Below are positions 25,991-40,631 of a stretch of DNA of 49,370 nucleotides, piece by piece. The number at the start of each line of letters is the position of its first letter. The first letter of the stretch is position 1. The position numbers and the translations under genes were made by a program. The notes beneath the pieces are model-generated. The model was not told where the DNA came from and did not search any database. It saw only the letters and a list, made by a program, of their open reading frames with translations. The stretch comes from Paracoccaceae bacterium (GTDB lineage Bacteria > Pseudomonadota > Alphaproteobacteria > Rhodobacterales > Rhodobacteraceae): the NCBI GenBank assembly GCA_030066905.1, contig JASJAR010000029.1:1-49370 (forward strand), read 5' to 3'.

Positions 25991-27168
25991 GCGTAGGTCT
26001 CTGGCACCAGTCGCGTCAGGTGGGCAAGGTTCTTCAATCCGATCTTGATATGGGCCATCGGCCGCGCCTTCACGAGTTTTTTGTTCATATAGGCCTCGAA
26101 GGTCAGCCGCTGGACGTCGATGTCATGGCAGAGGCTGACGAACCGCTCCCGTCGCTCGTCGGACTTGTAATAGGCGTCCTGCATCGAGCGCAGCACGCGG
26201 AAGACGGTCTTGTGTTCCTTCATGAAGAGCTTGCGGGCGAGGGCGAGGTCGCTGGCCTTGCCCGAGGCCAGCGTTGCCAGCGCAGCACTGGCCGCCACCC
26301 GGCCCCCGATCATCGCATAATAGATGCCTTCGCCGGAGGAGGGGGCGACGACGCCAGCCGCATCGCCCGCCAGCACCACGTCACGCCCGTTATCCCATTT
26401 TTTCATGGGTTCCAGCGGTATCGGCGCGCCCTCCCGGCGGATCGTCTCGCAATGCTCCAGCCCCGAGGCGACGCGCAGTTCGGCGGTGGCTTTCTTCAGG
26501 TCGATCCCGTCGACCCCGGTGCCCATCCCGACGCTGGCGCTCTCGCCATGGGGAAAGACCCAGCCGTAGAAATCGGGGGAGATCGTGCCGTCATAGATCA
26601 CATCGCAGCGCTCGGGGTCGTATTGGCCGACCTTGCCGGGCGCACGGATAATTTCGTGATAGGCGATCACGTAGGGGATCTTGTCGCCGCCGGGCACTTC
26701 GCCGCGCGCGACGTTCGAGCGGGCGCCGTCGGCGCCGATGACGATCTTGCCCGTCAGCCGCATCTGGTTGCCCGAAACCTTGTCGCGGTAGACGACATGG
26801 GTGCCGTCGCCGTCGCGCTCGATCCTCAGGAACGTCCCGGTGTTGCGGTGGGCACCAGCCTTCGCGGCGCGGCAGCGCAGGAATTCGTCGAAATGCTCCC
26901 GATCGACCATGCCCACAAAGCCGTTCTCTATGGGGATGTCGACCGCACGCTGGGTGGGCGAGATCATCCGGGCGGTGGAGATCTTCGCCACGAGCTGGCT
27001 GTCGGGGATGTCGAAATCCGAGATCAGCCGCGGCGGGATCGCACCGCCGCAGGGCTTGATCCGCCCCGCCCGGTCGAGAAAGGCGACGCGGGCACCGGCT
27101 TGGGCGAGATCTTCCGCGGCCGTGGCACCTGCCGGGCCGCCGCCGACGACGATAACGTCATAATCCAT
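25987..27168 (-). CDS. bchP: Geranylgeranyl reductase BchP
   Basis: 393-residue flavoprotein with N-terminal FAD motif VIVVGGGPAGATAAEDL and a second FAD site VLAGDAAGVVAPSSGEGI at about residue 285. It reduces the geranylgeranyl tail of bacteriochlorophyll a to phytyl. The second of two adjacent ATGs (27168) has GGGAGA at better spacing and matches the family start MxYDV. The first (27174) overlaps the upstream stop. Confidence 0.95.
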   Translation of the reverse strand: MDYDVIVVGGGPAGATAAEDLAQAGARVAFLDRAGRIKPCGGAIPPRLISDFDIPDSQLVAKISTARMISPTQRAVDIPIENGFVGMVDREHFDEFLRCRAAKAGAHRNTGTFLRIERDGDGTHVVYRDKVSGNQMRLTGKIVIGADGARSNVARGEVPGGDKIPYVIAYHEIIRAPGKVGQYDPERCDVIYDGTISPDFYGWVFPHGESASVGMGTGVDGIDLKKATAELRVASGLEHCETIRREGAPIPLEPMKKWDNGRDVVLAGDAAGVVAPSSGEGIYYAMIGGRVAASAALATLASGKASDLALARKLFMKEHKTVFRVLRSMQDAYYKSDERRERFVSLCHDIDVQRLTFEAYMNKKLVKARPMAHIKIGLKNLAHLTRLVPETYA

Positions 27169-27170
27169 GG

Positions 27171-28457
27171 TCATTCTCCCGGAATGAGCGATGTACGGGG
27201 CAGGGGCCGAGGCACTCCGCCCATGATGCGCGCGGCCATCAGGGCGGCGGCGAGAAAGAGCGCGGCTTCGAAGAGGAACACCGTGCCGAAGGCGGTGGCG
27301 GTATCGGTGACCGCACGGAAGGCGTCGGCCGCGGCGGCGCCGAGGAGGCCGCCGAACCCGGCAGCAATCGCCTGGGCCGCGCCCCAAAGTCCCATCCGCG
27401 TGCCCTCGCGCCGCGCGCGACCCTGACCTGCGAGCGCCATCATCGAGCCGATGGCGGCGACGGCGAACATCCCGTTGAAAAGCCCGAGGACGACAACGGC
27501 GGGCACGAGCACCGGGGCACCGATCTGCCCGATAAGCGTGATTATGGTAAGCGCTGCCGCCGAGCCGATACAGCCCGCGATCACCCAGGCCTTCAGCGAG
27601 CCGACGCGCAAACCCGTCGCGGCCACACCGACAAGCACCATGCCGAGGAAAACACCGCCGTTCTGGGCGCCGGCAAGCGAGGTCGACTGACCGGGGGTGA
27701 AGCCGAAGACGAGACCCGCGTAAGGTTCGAGGATCAGCTCCTGCATGAAATAGGCCGTCATCGAGAGAAACACGAAGATCGTGAAGTTCCGCGCGGTGCG
27801 CTCGGACCAGACCTCGGCGAGCCCTTCGCGAAACGGGACCGGGTCAGGGTCGGGAACGACCTTTGCGCGCGCCTCGACGCCCCAGACGGCCAGAACCGTC
27901 AGCGCCATTGCACCTAGAACAACCACCCCGACGATCCGCAGAAGAAGCGCGTGGGAATATGGGTCGAGCATCGCGCCGACGGTTGCGGCGGTCACGGCGA
28001 TCCCGAAGATCATCATCAACCAGGTGATGGTCGCGGCCGCCGCGCGGCGGTCCGGGGCGGTCGCGGTGGCCAGAAGGGCCAGAAGCGAGGTGCCGGACGC
28101 GCCAACGCCAAGACCGATCAGCGCGTAGGCGAGGATCGAAACCGTCAAACCCAGCCCGAACGATGTCTCAAGGAGCGGGATCGCCGATGCCGCCCCGAAG
28201 GCTCCGGCCCCGAGGGCGGCCATACCGCCGACGATCCAGCGGGTGCGATGCCCCCCTGTGTCGGAGAGAAAGCCCCAGTTCGGGCGGCTGATCTGAATCC
28301 CGTAATGGAGGGCCACAAGGAGCCCCGGCAAAACGGCCGGGAGCGCCAGTTCGACGACCATCAGCCGGTTGAGCGTCGAGGTGGTGAGGACCACAATGGC
28401 CCCAAGCGCCATCTGCACAATCCCAAGCCGGACGATTGCGAGCCAGGAGAGCGTCAT
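27171..28457 (-). CDS. BCD/PucC-family MFS protein next to bchG
   Basis: 428 residues, about 12 membrane helices. Shares the family landmarks NRLMVVELALPA, SRPNWGFLSD and MQELILEPYAGLVFG with LhaA and PucC. This bchG-bchP-linked paralogue is conserved in Rhodobacter clusters (often called orf428 or bch2) and is thought to help deliver or assemble bacteriochlorophyll. Coupled to bchG (ATGA) and to bchP. A second family member, lhaA, is at 40628. Confidence 0.9.
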   Translation of the reverse strand: MTLSWLAIVRLGIVQMALGAIVVLTTSTLNRLMVVELALPAVLPGLLVALHYGIQISRPNWGFLSDTGGHRTRWIVGGMAALGAGAFGAASAIPLLETSFGLGLTVSILAYALIGLGVGASGTSLLALLATATAPDRRAAAATITWLMMIFGIAVTAATVGAMLDPYSHALLLRIVGVVVLGAMALTVLAVWGVEARAKVVPDPDPVPFREGLAEVWSERTARNFTIFVFLSMTAYFMQELILEPYAGLVFGFTPGQSTSLAGAQNGGVFLGMVLVGVAATGLRVGSLKAWVIAGCIGSAAALTIITLIGQIGAPVLVPAVVVLGLFNGMFAVAAIGSMMALAGQGRARREGTRMGLWGAAQAIAAGFGGLLGAAAADAFRAVTDTATAFGTVFLFEAALFLAAALMAARIMGGVPRPLPRTSLIPGE

Positions 28458-29353
28458 CCGAGCCCCCTCAGCGCAAAGGCGGTGACCATCATGCCTGCCA
28501 CGTAGAGCATCACGCCGGTGGCGTTATACCAGGGCGCGCGGCCCTTCGGGTCGCGGAACAGGACCCGCATGGCAGCGAACTGGAGAAGGAGAAGTACCGC
28601 GACCGCAGCCCCATGGACCGGCCGGCCCCAGACGAAGAGCATCGCGACGACCAGCATTTGCGGCAGCGCCATTCCGATGGCCGCGATCCGCGCGGCGATC
28701 TCGGGGCCGAGCACCACCGGCAGGGACCGCAGGCCCGTCGCCCGGTCCCCTTCGAGCGCCTTGAAATCATTAAGCGTCATTATGCCGTGGGCGCCGAGCC
28801 CATAAAGCACCGCGACGAGGACAATCTCGAAGCGCGGCGCCCCGGCGGCGAGGATGGCGGCCCCGGTGAACCAGGGGAGCGTCTCGTAGGAGAGCCCCAC
28901 AAGCCCCGGCCCCCACCAGCCGGACCGTTTCCAGCGGAAGGGCTCGGCGGAATAGACCCAGGCCGCCGCGACGGCGGCCACGGTCGCCCCGAAGCCCCAG
29001 GGCCCGAGCTGCCAGCCGACAAAGAGCGCGAGTGCGGACATCGCCAGCGCCACCCAGAGCCCCCAGCGCCCCGGCACCCGGCCCGAAGGGATCGGCCGGT
29101 CGGGCTCGTTGATCGCATCGACATGCCGGTCGCACCAGTCGTTCGCCGCCTGGGACATGCCGCAGACGATGGGCCCGGCGAGGATCACCCCGAGCACGAC
29201 GATCTCCCACTGGCCGCCTGGCCAGACGCCCGAAGAGACGATGCCGCAGAGATAGGCCCACATCGGCGGGAACCAGGTGATCGGCTTGATCAACCGGAGA
29301 AGCGCCGCTGGCTCGGGGAAACGGCGAGGCTGTAAACTCTCGCTGACAGTCAT
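28454..29353 (-). CDS. bchG: Bacteriochlorophyll synthase BchG
   Basis: 299-residue UbiA-family prenyltransferase with 8-9 membrane helices. The first Asp-rich motif ANDWCDRHVDAINEPDRP is at about residue 75 and the second NDFKALEGDR at about 200. It esterifies bacteriochlorophyllide a with geranylgeranyl diphosphate. I chose ATG 29353 (MTVSESLQP), since the earlier ATG at 29371 lies within a PpsR box. Confidence 0.94.
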   Translation of the reverse strand: MTVSESLQPRRFPEPAALLRLIKPITWFPPMWAYLCGIVSSGVWPGGQWEIVVLGVILAGPIVCGMSQAANDWCDRHVDAINEPDRPIPSGRVPGRWGLWVALAMSALALFVGWQLGPWGFGATVAAVAAAWVYSAEPFRWKRSGWWGPGLVGLSYETLPWFTGAAILAAGAPRFEIVLVAVLYGLGAHGIMTLNDFKALEGDRATGLRSLPVVLGPEIAARIAAIGMALPQMLVVAMLFVWGRPVHGAAVAVLLLLQFAAMRVLFRDPKGRAPWYNATGVMLYVAGMMVTAFALRGLG

Positions 29354-29354
29354 G

Positions 29355-29372
29355 TGTAAACTACACAGCACA
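29355..29372. promoter_or_regulatory. PpsR/CrtJ box upstream of bchG
   Basis: Exact TGT-N12-ACA (TGTAAACTACACAGCACA) ending 1 bp before the chosen bchG start codon. Confidence 0.72.
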
Positions 29373-29397
29373 GAGCCGCCGAAGGCAAGGATTCGAT

Positions 29398-29415
29398 TGT
29401 CAGGGGAAGTTGACG
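29398..29415. promoter_or_regulatory. Near-consensus PpsR box between ppsR and bchG
   Basis: TGTCAGGGGAAGTTGACG, one mismatch in the right half. 43 bp from the perfect box at 29355, so probably its partner site. Confidence 0.55.
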
Positions 29416-29422
29416 GCGGCGA

Positions 29423-30832
29423 TCAGTCGCGCTTGAGAAGCCCGTATTTGCGGAGCTTCACATAGAGGCTCTGACGGGAGAGCCCGAGCATCTCGGCCGC
29501 CGCCACCCGATTGTTGCGGGTAAGCTCCACCGCCGTCTCGATGCACATCTTTTCGACGACATCGGTGGTCTCGGAAACGATGTCCTTGAGGGTTGCCGAA
29601 CCGACGAGTTCCATCACGCTCCGCATACCCTCCTCGCGCCCCGCCCCTACCGGCGGTCGCACGGCCTCGACGCGGCTGGCGTCGCGGATCACGAAGACGA
29701 TGGAGGGGTTGGCGCGGTCGTTGAGATAGGTCGCCGACATCTCGATGGGAAGCTCGTTGCCGAACTCCGATTGCAGGCGCGTGGCGTAGAGCCGCATCTT
29801 GCCCGAACGCACCGCGTTTTCGATGAGCACCTTCAGGTCGATCCCGCCCCGGGTAAGGAAATCCCCCAGCGAGCGGCCCCGCACCTTGGTCAGATGCGGC
29901 GCGTCGACGAGCGTCAGGAAAGCTTCGTTCGCGGCGGCAATGACGCCGGTCTTGTCGGTGAAGACGATGCCGTCGATCGCCTCCTGATAGAAGCCCGAGA
30001 GGTCCTCGGTCATCTCGTCGGTGCCGAGCTCGACGCCGTCGGCGGTCTCGATCCGGCACAAAAGCGTTCGCTCGCCGCCGGCACGGAACACCTTCGGGCT
30101 GACCGCCACCGACCGCCGGGTATGCACCGTTCCGATCTCGATGGGGTCGGACCCCTCGGACACCGCCACCGACAGCAGCGCGTCGACGAGCCCCTCGCGT
30201 TTGCGGCCCTCGAAATGCTGCGAGAAATCGCTGCCGGCGAGTTCCGCGGGGCTTCGGCCGAGCATGGCGGCTGCCGCCGTGTTGGCCTGAAGGACCTTCC
30301 CGCTGGTGGCCGAAACGAACACGACCGCCTCCCGCGAGGTCTCCATCAGCACCCGGAACCGGGTGTCGTTCTCGCGGTGGGCCTCATAGTCGCGCTCGAG
30401 CGCCATCTGCGCATTGACGAGCTGCTGCTGCATTTCCGCGATGGGGCGAAGGTCGCGCCCGAGCATCAGGATCGCGCCATCCGGACCGATGCGGTGCATC
30501 GAATAGCGGATCGGAAATTCGAGCTGCGACGTATCGGCATGGTTGAGCTCGATCGCCCGCCCGAGCTCTTCGCCAGCGTTGAAGCGCTGGAGCTGGGCTT
30601 CGAACTTCGGAACGCTTTCCGATGTCAGAAGATCGCGGATGTCGCGCCCATCCCAGTGATCGAGCTTCTCGAAGGTCGAATGGGCGGGGTTGATCAGGAC
30701 GCTGAGGATCCGGCCTACATCGGAGACCACGATGGCGATATCGGCGGCCGTGGCGATGATGTCGCCCAGAACATCGGGCGCGATCAGGGGGATCGTCCCG
30801 GTGTTCCAGTATTTCATCCCACGGCTGGTCAA
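29423..30832 (-). CDS. ppsR: PpsR/CrtJ, redox-responsive repressor
   Basis: 469 residues from TTG 30832. N-terminal region, PAS domains around residues 160-270 and 290-400, and a C-terminal Fis-type helix-turn-helix (NNRVAAAEMLGLSRQSLYVK). A Cys just before the DNA-binding helices (VVEKMCIETA) corresponds to the redox Cys of Rhodobacter PpsR, with another in LLCRIE. It represses bch, crt and puc genes by binding TGT-N12-ACA. The TTG has GGAGG 7 bp upstream; ATG 30817 (MKYWNTGTIP) is an alternative with a poorer ribosome site. Confidence 0.93.
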   Translation of the reverse strand: MTSRGMKYWNTGTIPLIAPDVLGDIIATAADIAIVVSDVGRILSVLINPAHSTFEKLDHWDGRDIRDLLTSESVPKFEAQLQRFNAGEELGRAIELNHADTSQLEFPIRYSMHRIGPDGAILMLGRDLRPIAEMQQQLVNAQMALERDYEAHRENDTRFRVLMETSREAVVFVSATSGKVLQANTAAAAMLGRSPAELAGSDFSQHFEGRKREGLVDALLSVAVSEGSDPIEIGTVHTRRSVAVSPKVFRAGGERTLLCRIETADGVELGTDEMTEDLSGFYQEAIDGIVFTDKTGVIAAANEAFLTLVDAPHLTKVRGRSLGDFLTRGGIDLKVLIENAVRSGKMRLYATRLQSEFGNELPIEMSATYLNDRANPSIVFVIRDASRVEAVRPPVGAGREEGMRSVMELVGSATLKDIVSETTDVVEKMCIETAVELTRNNRVAAAEMLGLSRQSLYVKLRKYGLLKRD

Positions 30833-30849
30833 GCCCGCGCCTCCACTCC

Positions 30850-31665
30850 CTAGAAGTTCGGAGAGGTCGTCTCGGTCATCGTTGCGAGACGTCTTTCGTC
30901 TTTGTGAAAAGTCTTCAGCCCGCACGCGTTCAGGGCCTCGTGAACGTCTGACGTGAATACATCGGCACCAACATACCCCTCGATTGCAACTCCTCGTGCC
31001 ACAGCCGAACCGCCGACGATGATCGGCGTCGCCCGGCTCACGGCCTGTCTCATTTTCTTAACAAAACCGCCCAGCTTGACAAGTTTCTCGCCATGGGCCG
31101 CGGAGAGGAAGATCGCATCGAACGTGTCGGCGCCTAGGGCTTCGAGCACATACCCGTCGCCCTTGCCGAGAAACAGGCGCACCGAGAACCCCAGGCGGCG
31201 CAATTGCGCGGTGAGAACCATCGCGCCGAGCGTGTGGTGCTCCTCGCCCGGCACGATGACGGCGATGAGCGGTGCCGGTCCGGCCCCGTAGTCGCGGTCG
31301 TCCGGGCTAAGGTCGCGAACCATCGCCTGAAGCCTCGCAGACCCGATCGTCACATCGGCAAAGCTCATGTTGTCTTCGCACCAGGCATGGCCGAGCCGGC
31401 GGGCAACCTCGGGAATGAACTCCTCGGCCACCTGGGCATCCGGGATACGCATCGACCGTATCTCGGCGAGAACGGCCATCCGCCGGTCAGGGTTGCGGTC
31501 GAGCACCGCGGCTTCGAGCTTTGCGATCAGCGTTTGCGTGGCGCGCGCGTCGCGCGGTACGCGCCGGGTGGCCAGTACCGACAGGGCCTGACTTGCCAGT
31601 GACGTCACCGCGCCGCTGTCTCTGTGCCGCCTGGTGCTGGCGGAGCGCTCTGGGCCGTCGGTCAT
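30850..31665 (-). CDS. ppaA: PpaA/AerR, B12-binding antirepressor
   Basis: 271 residues. Helical cap (about 60-125) followed by a cobalamin-binding Rossmann domain with VPGEEHHTLGAMVLTAQLRRLG and IIVGGSAVARG. The AerR/PpaA family binds B12 in a light-dependent way and counteracts PpsR/CrtJ. 17 bp upstream of ppsR on the same strand, so the pair is probably co-expressed. Confidence 0.92.
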   Translation of the reverse strand: MTDGPERSASTRRHRDSGAVTSLASQALSVLATRRVPRDARATQTLIAKLEAAVLDRNPDRRMAVLAEIRSMRIPDAQVAEEFIPEVARRLGHAWCEDNMSFADVTIGSARLQAMVRDLSPDDRDYGAGPAPLIAVIVPGEEHHTLGAMVLTAQLRRLGFSVRLFLGKGDGYVLEALGADTFDAIFLSAAHGEKLVKLGGFVKKMRQAVSRATPIIVGGSAVARGVAIEGYVGADVFTSDVHEALNACGLKTFHKDERRLATMTETTSPNF

Positions 31666-31747
31666 GGGCCTTCTCCGCTCATGTCGCCGTTCCTTGCCGA
31701 AACCGATGCGACGTGGGCACTATCTGCTCTTTTTGGACATGTTGCAA

Positions 31748-31765
31748 TGTCAAACCCGCTTGACA
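31748..31765. promoter_or_regulatory. PpsR/CrtJ box upstream of ppaA
   Basis: Exact TGT-N12-ACA (TGTCAAACCCGCTTGACA), 82 bp upstream of the ppaA start in the 298-bp divergent gap. Confidence 0.82.
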
Positions 31766-31891
31766 GTCGGATGGGGCCGGCCGCGAGGGGCCGCGAGACC
31801 ATGCCCGGAACGCGAAAAATCGTTGGCAACACACTGCGTCGGGAGACCGGGACGAACTGCCAAATATGATGTCAAAAACTGACAGTCAGAG

Positions 31892-31909
31892 TGTAAGGTA
31901 TACTTGACA
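31892..31909. promoter_or_regulatory. PpsR/CrtJ box upstream of bchF
   Basis: Exact TGT-N12-ACA (TGTAAGGTATACTTGACA), whose right half is TTGACA, a likely -35 for bchF. Confidence 0.85.
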
Positions 31910-31963
31910 CTTCCTCTGGCCCGACGCTAGGCTCAGCCAGCACCGCAGGGCCCGGGGAGGACG

Positions 31964-35304
<3,341 letters not shown>

Positions 35305-35315
<11 letters not shown>

Positions 35316-38300
35316 GGGCTACATTCGGGGCTACCGGGTGGTGATCGTCACCCTAGACGCCCATGCCGCTGGCCCCGCAGCCCGGGTGACCGAGCGGCTC
35401 GCGGGCGATTTCCCGGGGCTCACCGTCTCGGTTCATGCCGCCGCCGAGTGGAGCGAGAGTGCCGCCGCCCTCGATGCGGCGAAGGACGCCGTGCGTCATG
35501 CCGATATCGTCATCGCCAACCTTCTTTTCATCGAAGAGCACGTCCGCGCCATCGCGCCTCAGATCGAGGCCGCCCGCGAGACCGCCGATGCGGTCGTCGG
35601 CATCATCGCCGATCCGGCCATCGTCAAGCTCACCCGGATGGGCGAGCTCGATATGGCCAAACCCGCGACAGGCGTATCAAAGCTTCTTAAGAAGCTCCGG
35701 GGTTCGTCAAAACCCTCCGCCTCGTCGGGCGAGAAACAGATGCGGCTTCTGCGGCGCGTGCCGAAAATCCTCAAATGGATCCCAGGCAAGGCGCAGGACC
35801 TCCGGGCCTGGTTTCTCGCCATGCAATACTGGCTCGGGGGCTCGGACGACAATATCGAGGAAATGGTCCGCTTCCTCGTCACCCGCTACGGCGCCGCCGG
35901 CGCGCCCGGCGCGCGGGAAGCCCGGGCGCCCATCGATTACCCCGAGGTCGGGCTCTATCACCCGCGCGCGAAGGGGCGGATCGTAACCGACATCGCCGAT
36001 CTGCCGGGGCCGAAGGGGCCCATTGCCACGGTCGGGCTCTTGATGCTGCGGTCCTACATCCTGTCGTCGGACTGCGCCCATTACGATGCGGTGATCGCGG
36101 CCTTCGAGGCGCGCGGTATCCGCTGCCTTCCCGCCTTCGCCGGCGGGCTCGACGGCCGCCCCGCGATCGACCGGTACTTCGGCGAGGGGCGGGTTGACGC
36201 GCTCGTCTCGCTCACCGGGTTCAGCCTTGTCGGCGGGCCGGCCTATAACGACAGCGACGCGGCGGTGGAAACGCTTTCCGGGCTCGACGTTCCTTACATC
36301 GCCGCCCACCCCCTGGAGTTTCAGACCCTGGGCCAATGGGCCGCCTCCTCGGGCGGCCTCGGCCCGGTGGAAACGACGATGCTCGTCGCGCTCCCCGAGA
36401 TCGACGGCGCGACCAACCCTACGGTCTTTGCCGGACGTCACGGCGCCGATGGGTGTGCCGGTTGCACCCGGGGGTGCCGGCCGCCATCGGCCGACCGGGC
36501 GATGACCCCCTGCCCCGAGCGCGTCGAGGCGCTGGCCGAGAAGACCCTGCGGCTTGCGCGCCTACGCCGGCAGGCCAACGCCGAGAAGAATGTCGGCATC
36601 GTTCTCTTCGGCTTCCCGCCCAATGCGGGCGCCACCGGAACGGCGGCTTATCTTTCGGTTTTCGAGAGCCTTTTCAATACATTGCACGCCCTGGCGGACG
36701 AGGGCTACGACCTCGAACCGCCCGAGAGCGTGGCGGCCCTGCGCGAAGCCGTCCTCGGCGGCAATGCCGAGCGCTACGGCCAGGAGGCCAATGTCGCCGA
36801 CCTGATGAGTGCCGACGACATCGTCCGTCTCACGCCGCATCTTTCCGAGATCGAAGCCATCTGGGGGCCGGCTCCGGGGCGGGTCCAGTCGGATGGGCGG
36901 AACGTGTTCGTTCTCGGCGCGCAGTTCGGCCGCGTCTTCGTCGGGGTCCAGCCGGCCTTCGGCTATGAAGGCGACCCCATGCGGCTTCTCTTCGAGCGGG
37001 GCTTTGCGCCGACCCATGCCTTCTCGGCCTTCTATCTCTGGCTGAAGGAGCGGTTCGAAGCGGACGTCGTTTTGCATTTCGGGATGCACGGGGCGCTCGA
37101 ATTCATGCCCGGCAAACAGGCCGGCCCCGGAGCGGCGGACTGGCCCGACCGGCTCATCGGCGGGCTCCCCAACGTCTATCTCTATGCCGCCAACAACCCC
37201 TCCGAGGCGACCCTCGCCAAGCGGCGGTCGAACGCGGTGACCGTCACCCATCTCACCCCGCCGCTGGCGGCCTCGGGGCTCTACAAGGGGCTTCTGGAAC
37301 TCAAAGACAGCGTCACCCGCTGGCGCGCCCTGCCCCCCGATGCAGCCGACCGCGAGACGCTGGCCGCCCTCATCGCCGATCAGGCCGAGGCGGTGGACCT
37401 CGACGGGCACGACATCGAAAGCCTTTGGCTCAAGCTTCTCGAAACCGAGGACGCGCTCATCCCCTACGGGCTTCATGTGGTGGGCCGGCCCATCGGCGAA
37501 GCCGCGCGGGCCGAACATCTCGGGGCGATGGCCGAAACCGATGCCGAGACCCGCGCGCGGATCGAGACGCTTCTGAGCGAAGATCACGAACTTCCTGCCC
37601 TGATGCGCGCCCTCGGCGGCAGGTATATCGCGCCGGTCCCCGGCGGCGACCTCATCCGCTCGCCGGAGATCCTGCCCACGGGCCGGAACATCCACGCTTT
37701 CGACCCGTTCCGGATGCCCACCGCCCATGCGCTGGCCGAAGGGGCGAAACAGGCCGACCTTCTCCTCGACACCCACCGCACCCTGCCCCGCACCGTGGCA
37801 CTCGTGCTTTGGGGGTCCGACAACATCAAATCCGACGGCGCGCCGATCGCGCAGGCGCTGGCGCTGATGGGGGCCACCCCCCGCTTCGACAGCTATGGCC
37901 GTCTCGCCGGGGCGGACCTCATCCCGCTCGAAGAGCTCGGCCGCCCCCGGATCGATGTCGTCATGACGCTCTCGGGCATCTTCCGCGACCTTCTGCCTCT
38001 GCAATCGCGGATGCTCGCCGAGGCCGCCTGGAAAGCCGCGACCGCCGAGGAACCCACAGAGCAGAACTTCATCCGCGCCCACGCGCTGGCTTACGCCGAG
38101 GCCATGGGGGTCGACATGGAGACGGCCGCGCTCAGGGTCTTCTCCAATGCCGAAGGGGCCTATGGGTCGAACGTCAACATTCTCGTCGACAGTTCCGCCT
38201 TCGGCGACGAGGACGAGCTGGCCGATGCCTATGAGGCCCGGAAGTCCTTCGCCTATGGGCGCGACGGCAAGGCGGCCAAGCAGGCCGATCTTCTCCAGAC

Positions 38301-38853
38301 AGCGCTGAAAGACGTCGATCTGGCCTATCAGAACCTCGAATCCGTCGAATTGGGGGTCACCTCGGTCGATCATTACTTCGACACGCTGGGCGGCATCTCC
38401 CGGGCGGTGAAACGCGCCAAGGGGGAAGAGGCCCCGGTCTATATCGGCGATCAGACCCGGGGGACGAACAAGGTCCGCACCCTGCAAGACCAGATCGCGC
38501 TGGAGACCCGGTCGCGGAGCCTCAACCCGAAGTTCTACGAAAGCCTTCTGACCCACGGGCCTGAAGGCGTGCGCCAGATCGAGGCCCATCTGACGAACAC
38601 GCTCGGCTGGTCGGCGACCACCGGTCAGGTGGAGCCATGGGTTTATCAGCGGATGTCGGAGACCTTCGTTCTCGACGAGGAGATGCGCCGGCGGCTCGCT
38701 GAGTTGAACCCCAAGGCCTCTGCGCGGATGGCGAACCGGCTTCTTGAGGCCAATGACCGGAACTACTGGGCGCCGGATGACGATACGCTGGCGGCCTTGC
38801 AGGACGCGGCCGACGAGCTTGAAGACAGGATGGAAGGGATCGCGGCGGAATGA
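35305..38853 (+). CDS. bchH: Magnesium chelatase subunit BchH
   Basis: 1182-residue CobN/BchH-type porphyrin-binding catalytic subunit, at the usual family length. Typical stretches are [15 protein letters not shown] at about residue 590, [14 protein letters not shown], and [11 protein letters not shown] at about 830. It binds protoporphyrin IX and Mg2+ and is driven by BchI/BchD. Start overlaps the bchB end. The reading frame is uninterrupted. Confidence 0.96.
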
Positions 38854-38876
38854 AGAGAGCGATCCAGATCACAACC

Positions 38877-39859
<983 letters not shown>

Positions 39860-39877
39860 TGACGCGTTTGTCCAAAC

Positions 39878-39959
39878 CCGTCCCGGGCTCGACCCGGAAC
39901 CTCGCTTCCCGATGCAGCACGCTGTTCGTCGAGGCCCCCGATCAGGTCCGGGGCGCGGA
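39878..39959. repeat. Palindromic repeat copy 4, bchL-bchM gap
   Basis: Left arm CGTCCCGGGCTCGACCCGG then AACCTCG; right arm GAGGCCCCCGATCAGG then TCCGGGGCGCG. Its right edge runs straight into the GGAGG ribosome binding site of bchM. Confidence 0.82.
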
Positions 39960-39968
39960 GGTTTCCGA

Positions 39969-40631
39969 ATGACATATGAAGCCACCAGAGAACGCCTCGA
40001 AACCTATTTCGACCGCACCGCGTCTGAGACCTGGGCCCGGCTCACATCCGACGCGCCGGTCTCCCGCATCCGCCAGACCGTCCGCGAGGGCCGCGATGCG
40101 ATGCGCGCGGCGATGCTCAGCGCCCTGCCGGCCGATCTCAAGGGCGCCCGGGTGCTCGATGCAGGCTGCGGGGCGGGGCAGATGGCCATCGAGCTTGCCG
40201 AACGCGGGGCCGACGTGGTGGCCGTCGATATCTCGCCCTCGCTCATCGAGGTCGCGCGGAGCCGCACGCCGCGGGGGCTCGACGAGTACATCGACTACCG
40301 TGCCGGCGACATGCTCGCCGACCATGGGACCTTCGACCATGTGGTCGCGATGGACAGCCTCATTCATTACGCCGCCCCCGACATCGCCGCCGCCCTCGGC
40401 AAGCTCGGCGAGACCGCACAGGGCAGCATCGTCTTCACGATTGCGCCAAAGACGCCGGCGCTGACGGCAATGTGGTATGCCGGCAAGCTCTTTCCCCGGA
40501 AGGACCGGTCGCCCGCGATCCGGCCCCATTCGGCGCGCCGCATCGCCCGGGAACTCGGCGCCCCCGTTACGCCGGTCGCCCGCATCGCGCGCGGCTTTTA
40601 CATCTCCGAAGCGCTGGAGATCGTCCCGTGA
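39969..40631 (+). CDS. bchM: Mg-protoporphyrin IX O-methyltransferase BchM
   Basis: 220 residues. SAM-binding motif VLDAGCGAGQMAIELAERG at about residue 60 and downstream VVAMDSLIHY. Methylates the C13 propionate of Mg-protoporphyrin IX, the substrate for AcsF. ATG 39969 has GGAGG 7 bp upstream. The frame is open further upstream across the repeat, but that part is not conserved. Overlaps lhaA (GTGA). Confidence 0.95.
   Translation: MTYEATRERLETYFDRTASETWARLTSDAPVSRIRQTVREGRDAMRAAMLSALPADLKGARVLDAGCGAGQMAIELAERGADVVAVDISPSLIEVARSRTPRGLDEYIDYRAGDMLADHGTFDHVVAMDSLIHYAAPDIAAALGKLGETAQGSIVFTIAPKTPALTAMWYAGKLFPRKDRSPAIRPHSARRIARELGAPVTPVARIARGFYISEALEIVP

Noticed and set aside
7..27387. Upstream extension of bchP into the coding region of its neighbour
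   Set aside because: The 70 extra codons lie over the PucC-family gene in another frame. BchP has its family start and a ribosome site at 27168.
31870..31884. TGTCAAAAACTGACA as another PpsR box
   Set aside because: The spacing is 9, not 12, bases. The consensus box is 8 bp further on at 31892.
36562..38589. Long open frame (about 675 codons) antisense to bchH
   Set aside because: It lies wholly opposite a well-conserved gene. High third-position GC makes long antisense frames common here, and it has no recognisable domain or ribosome site.
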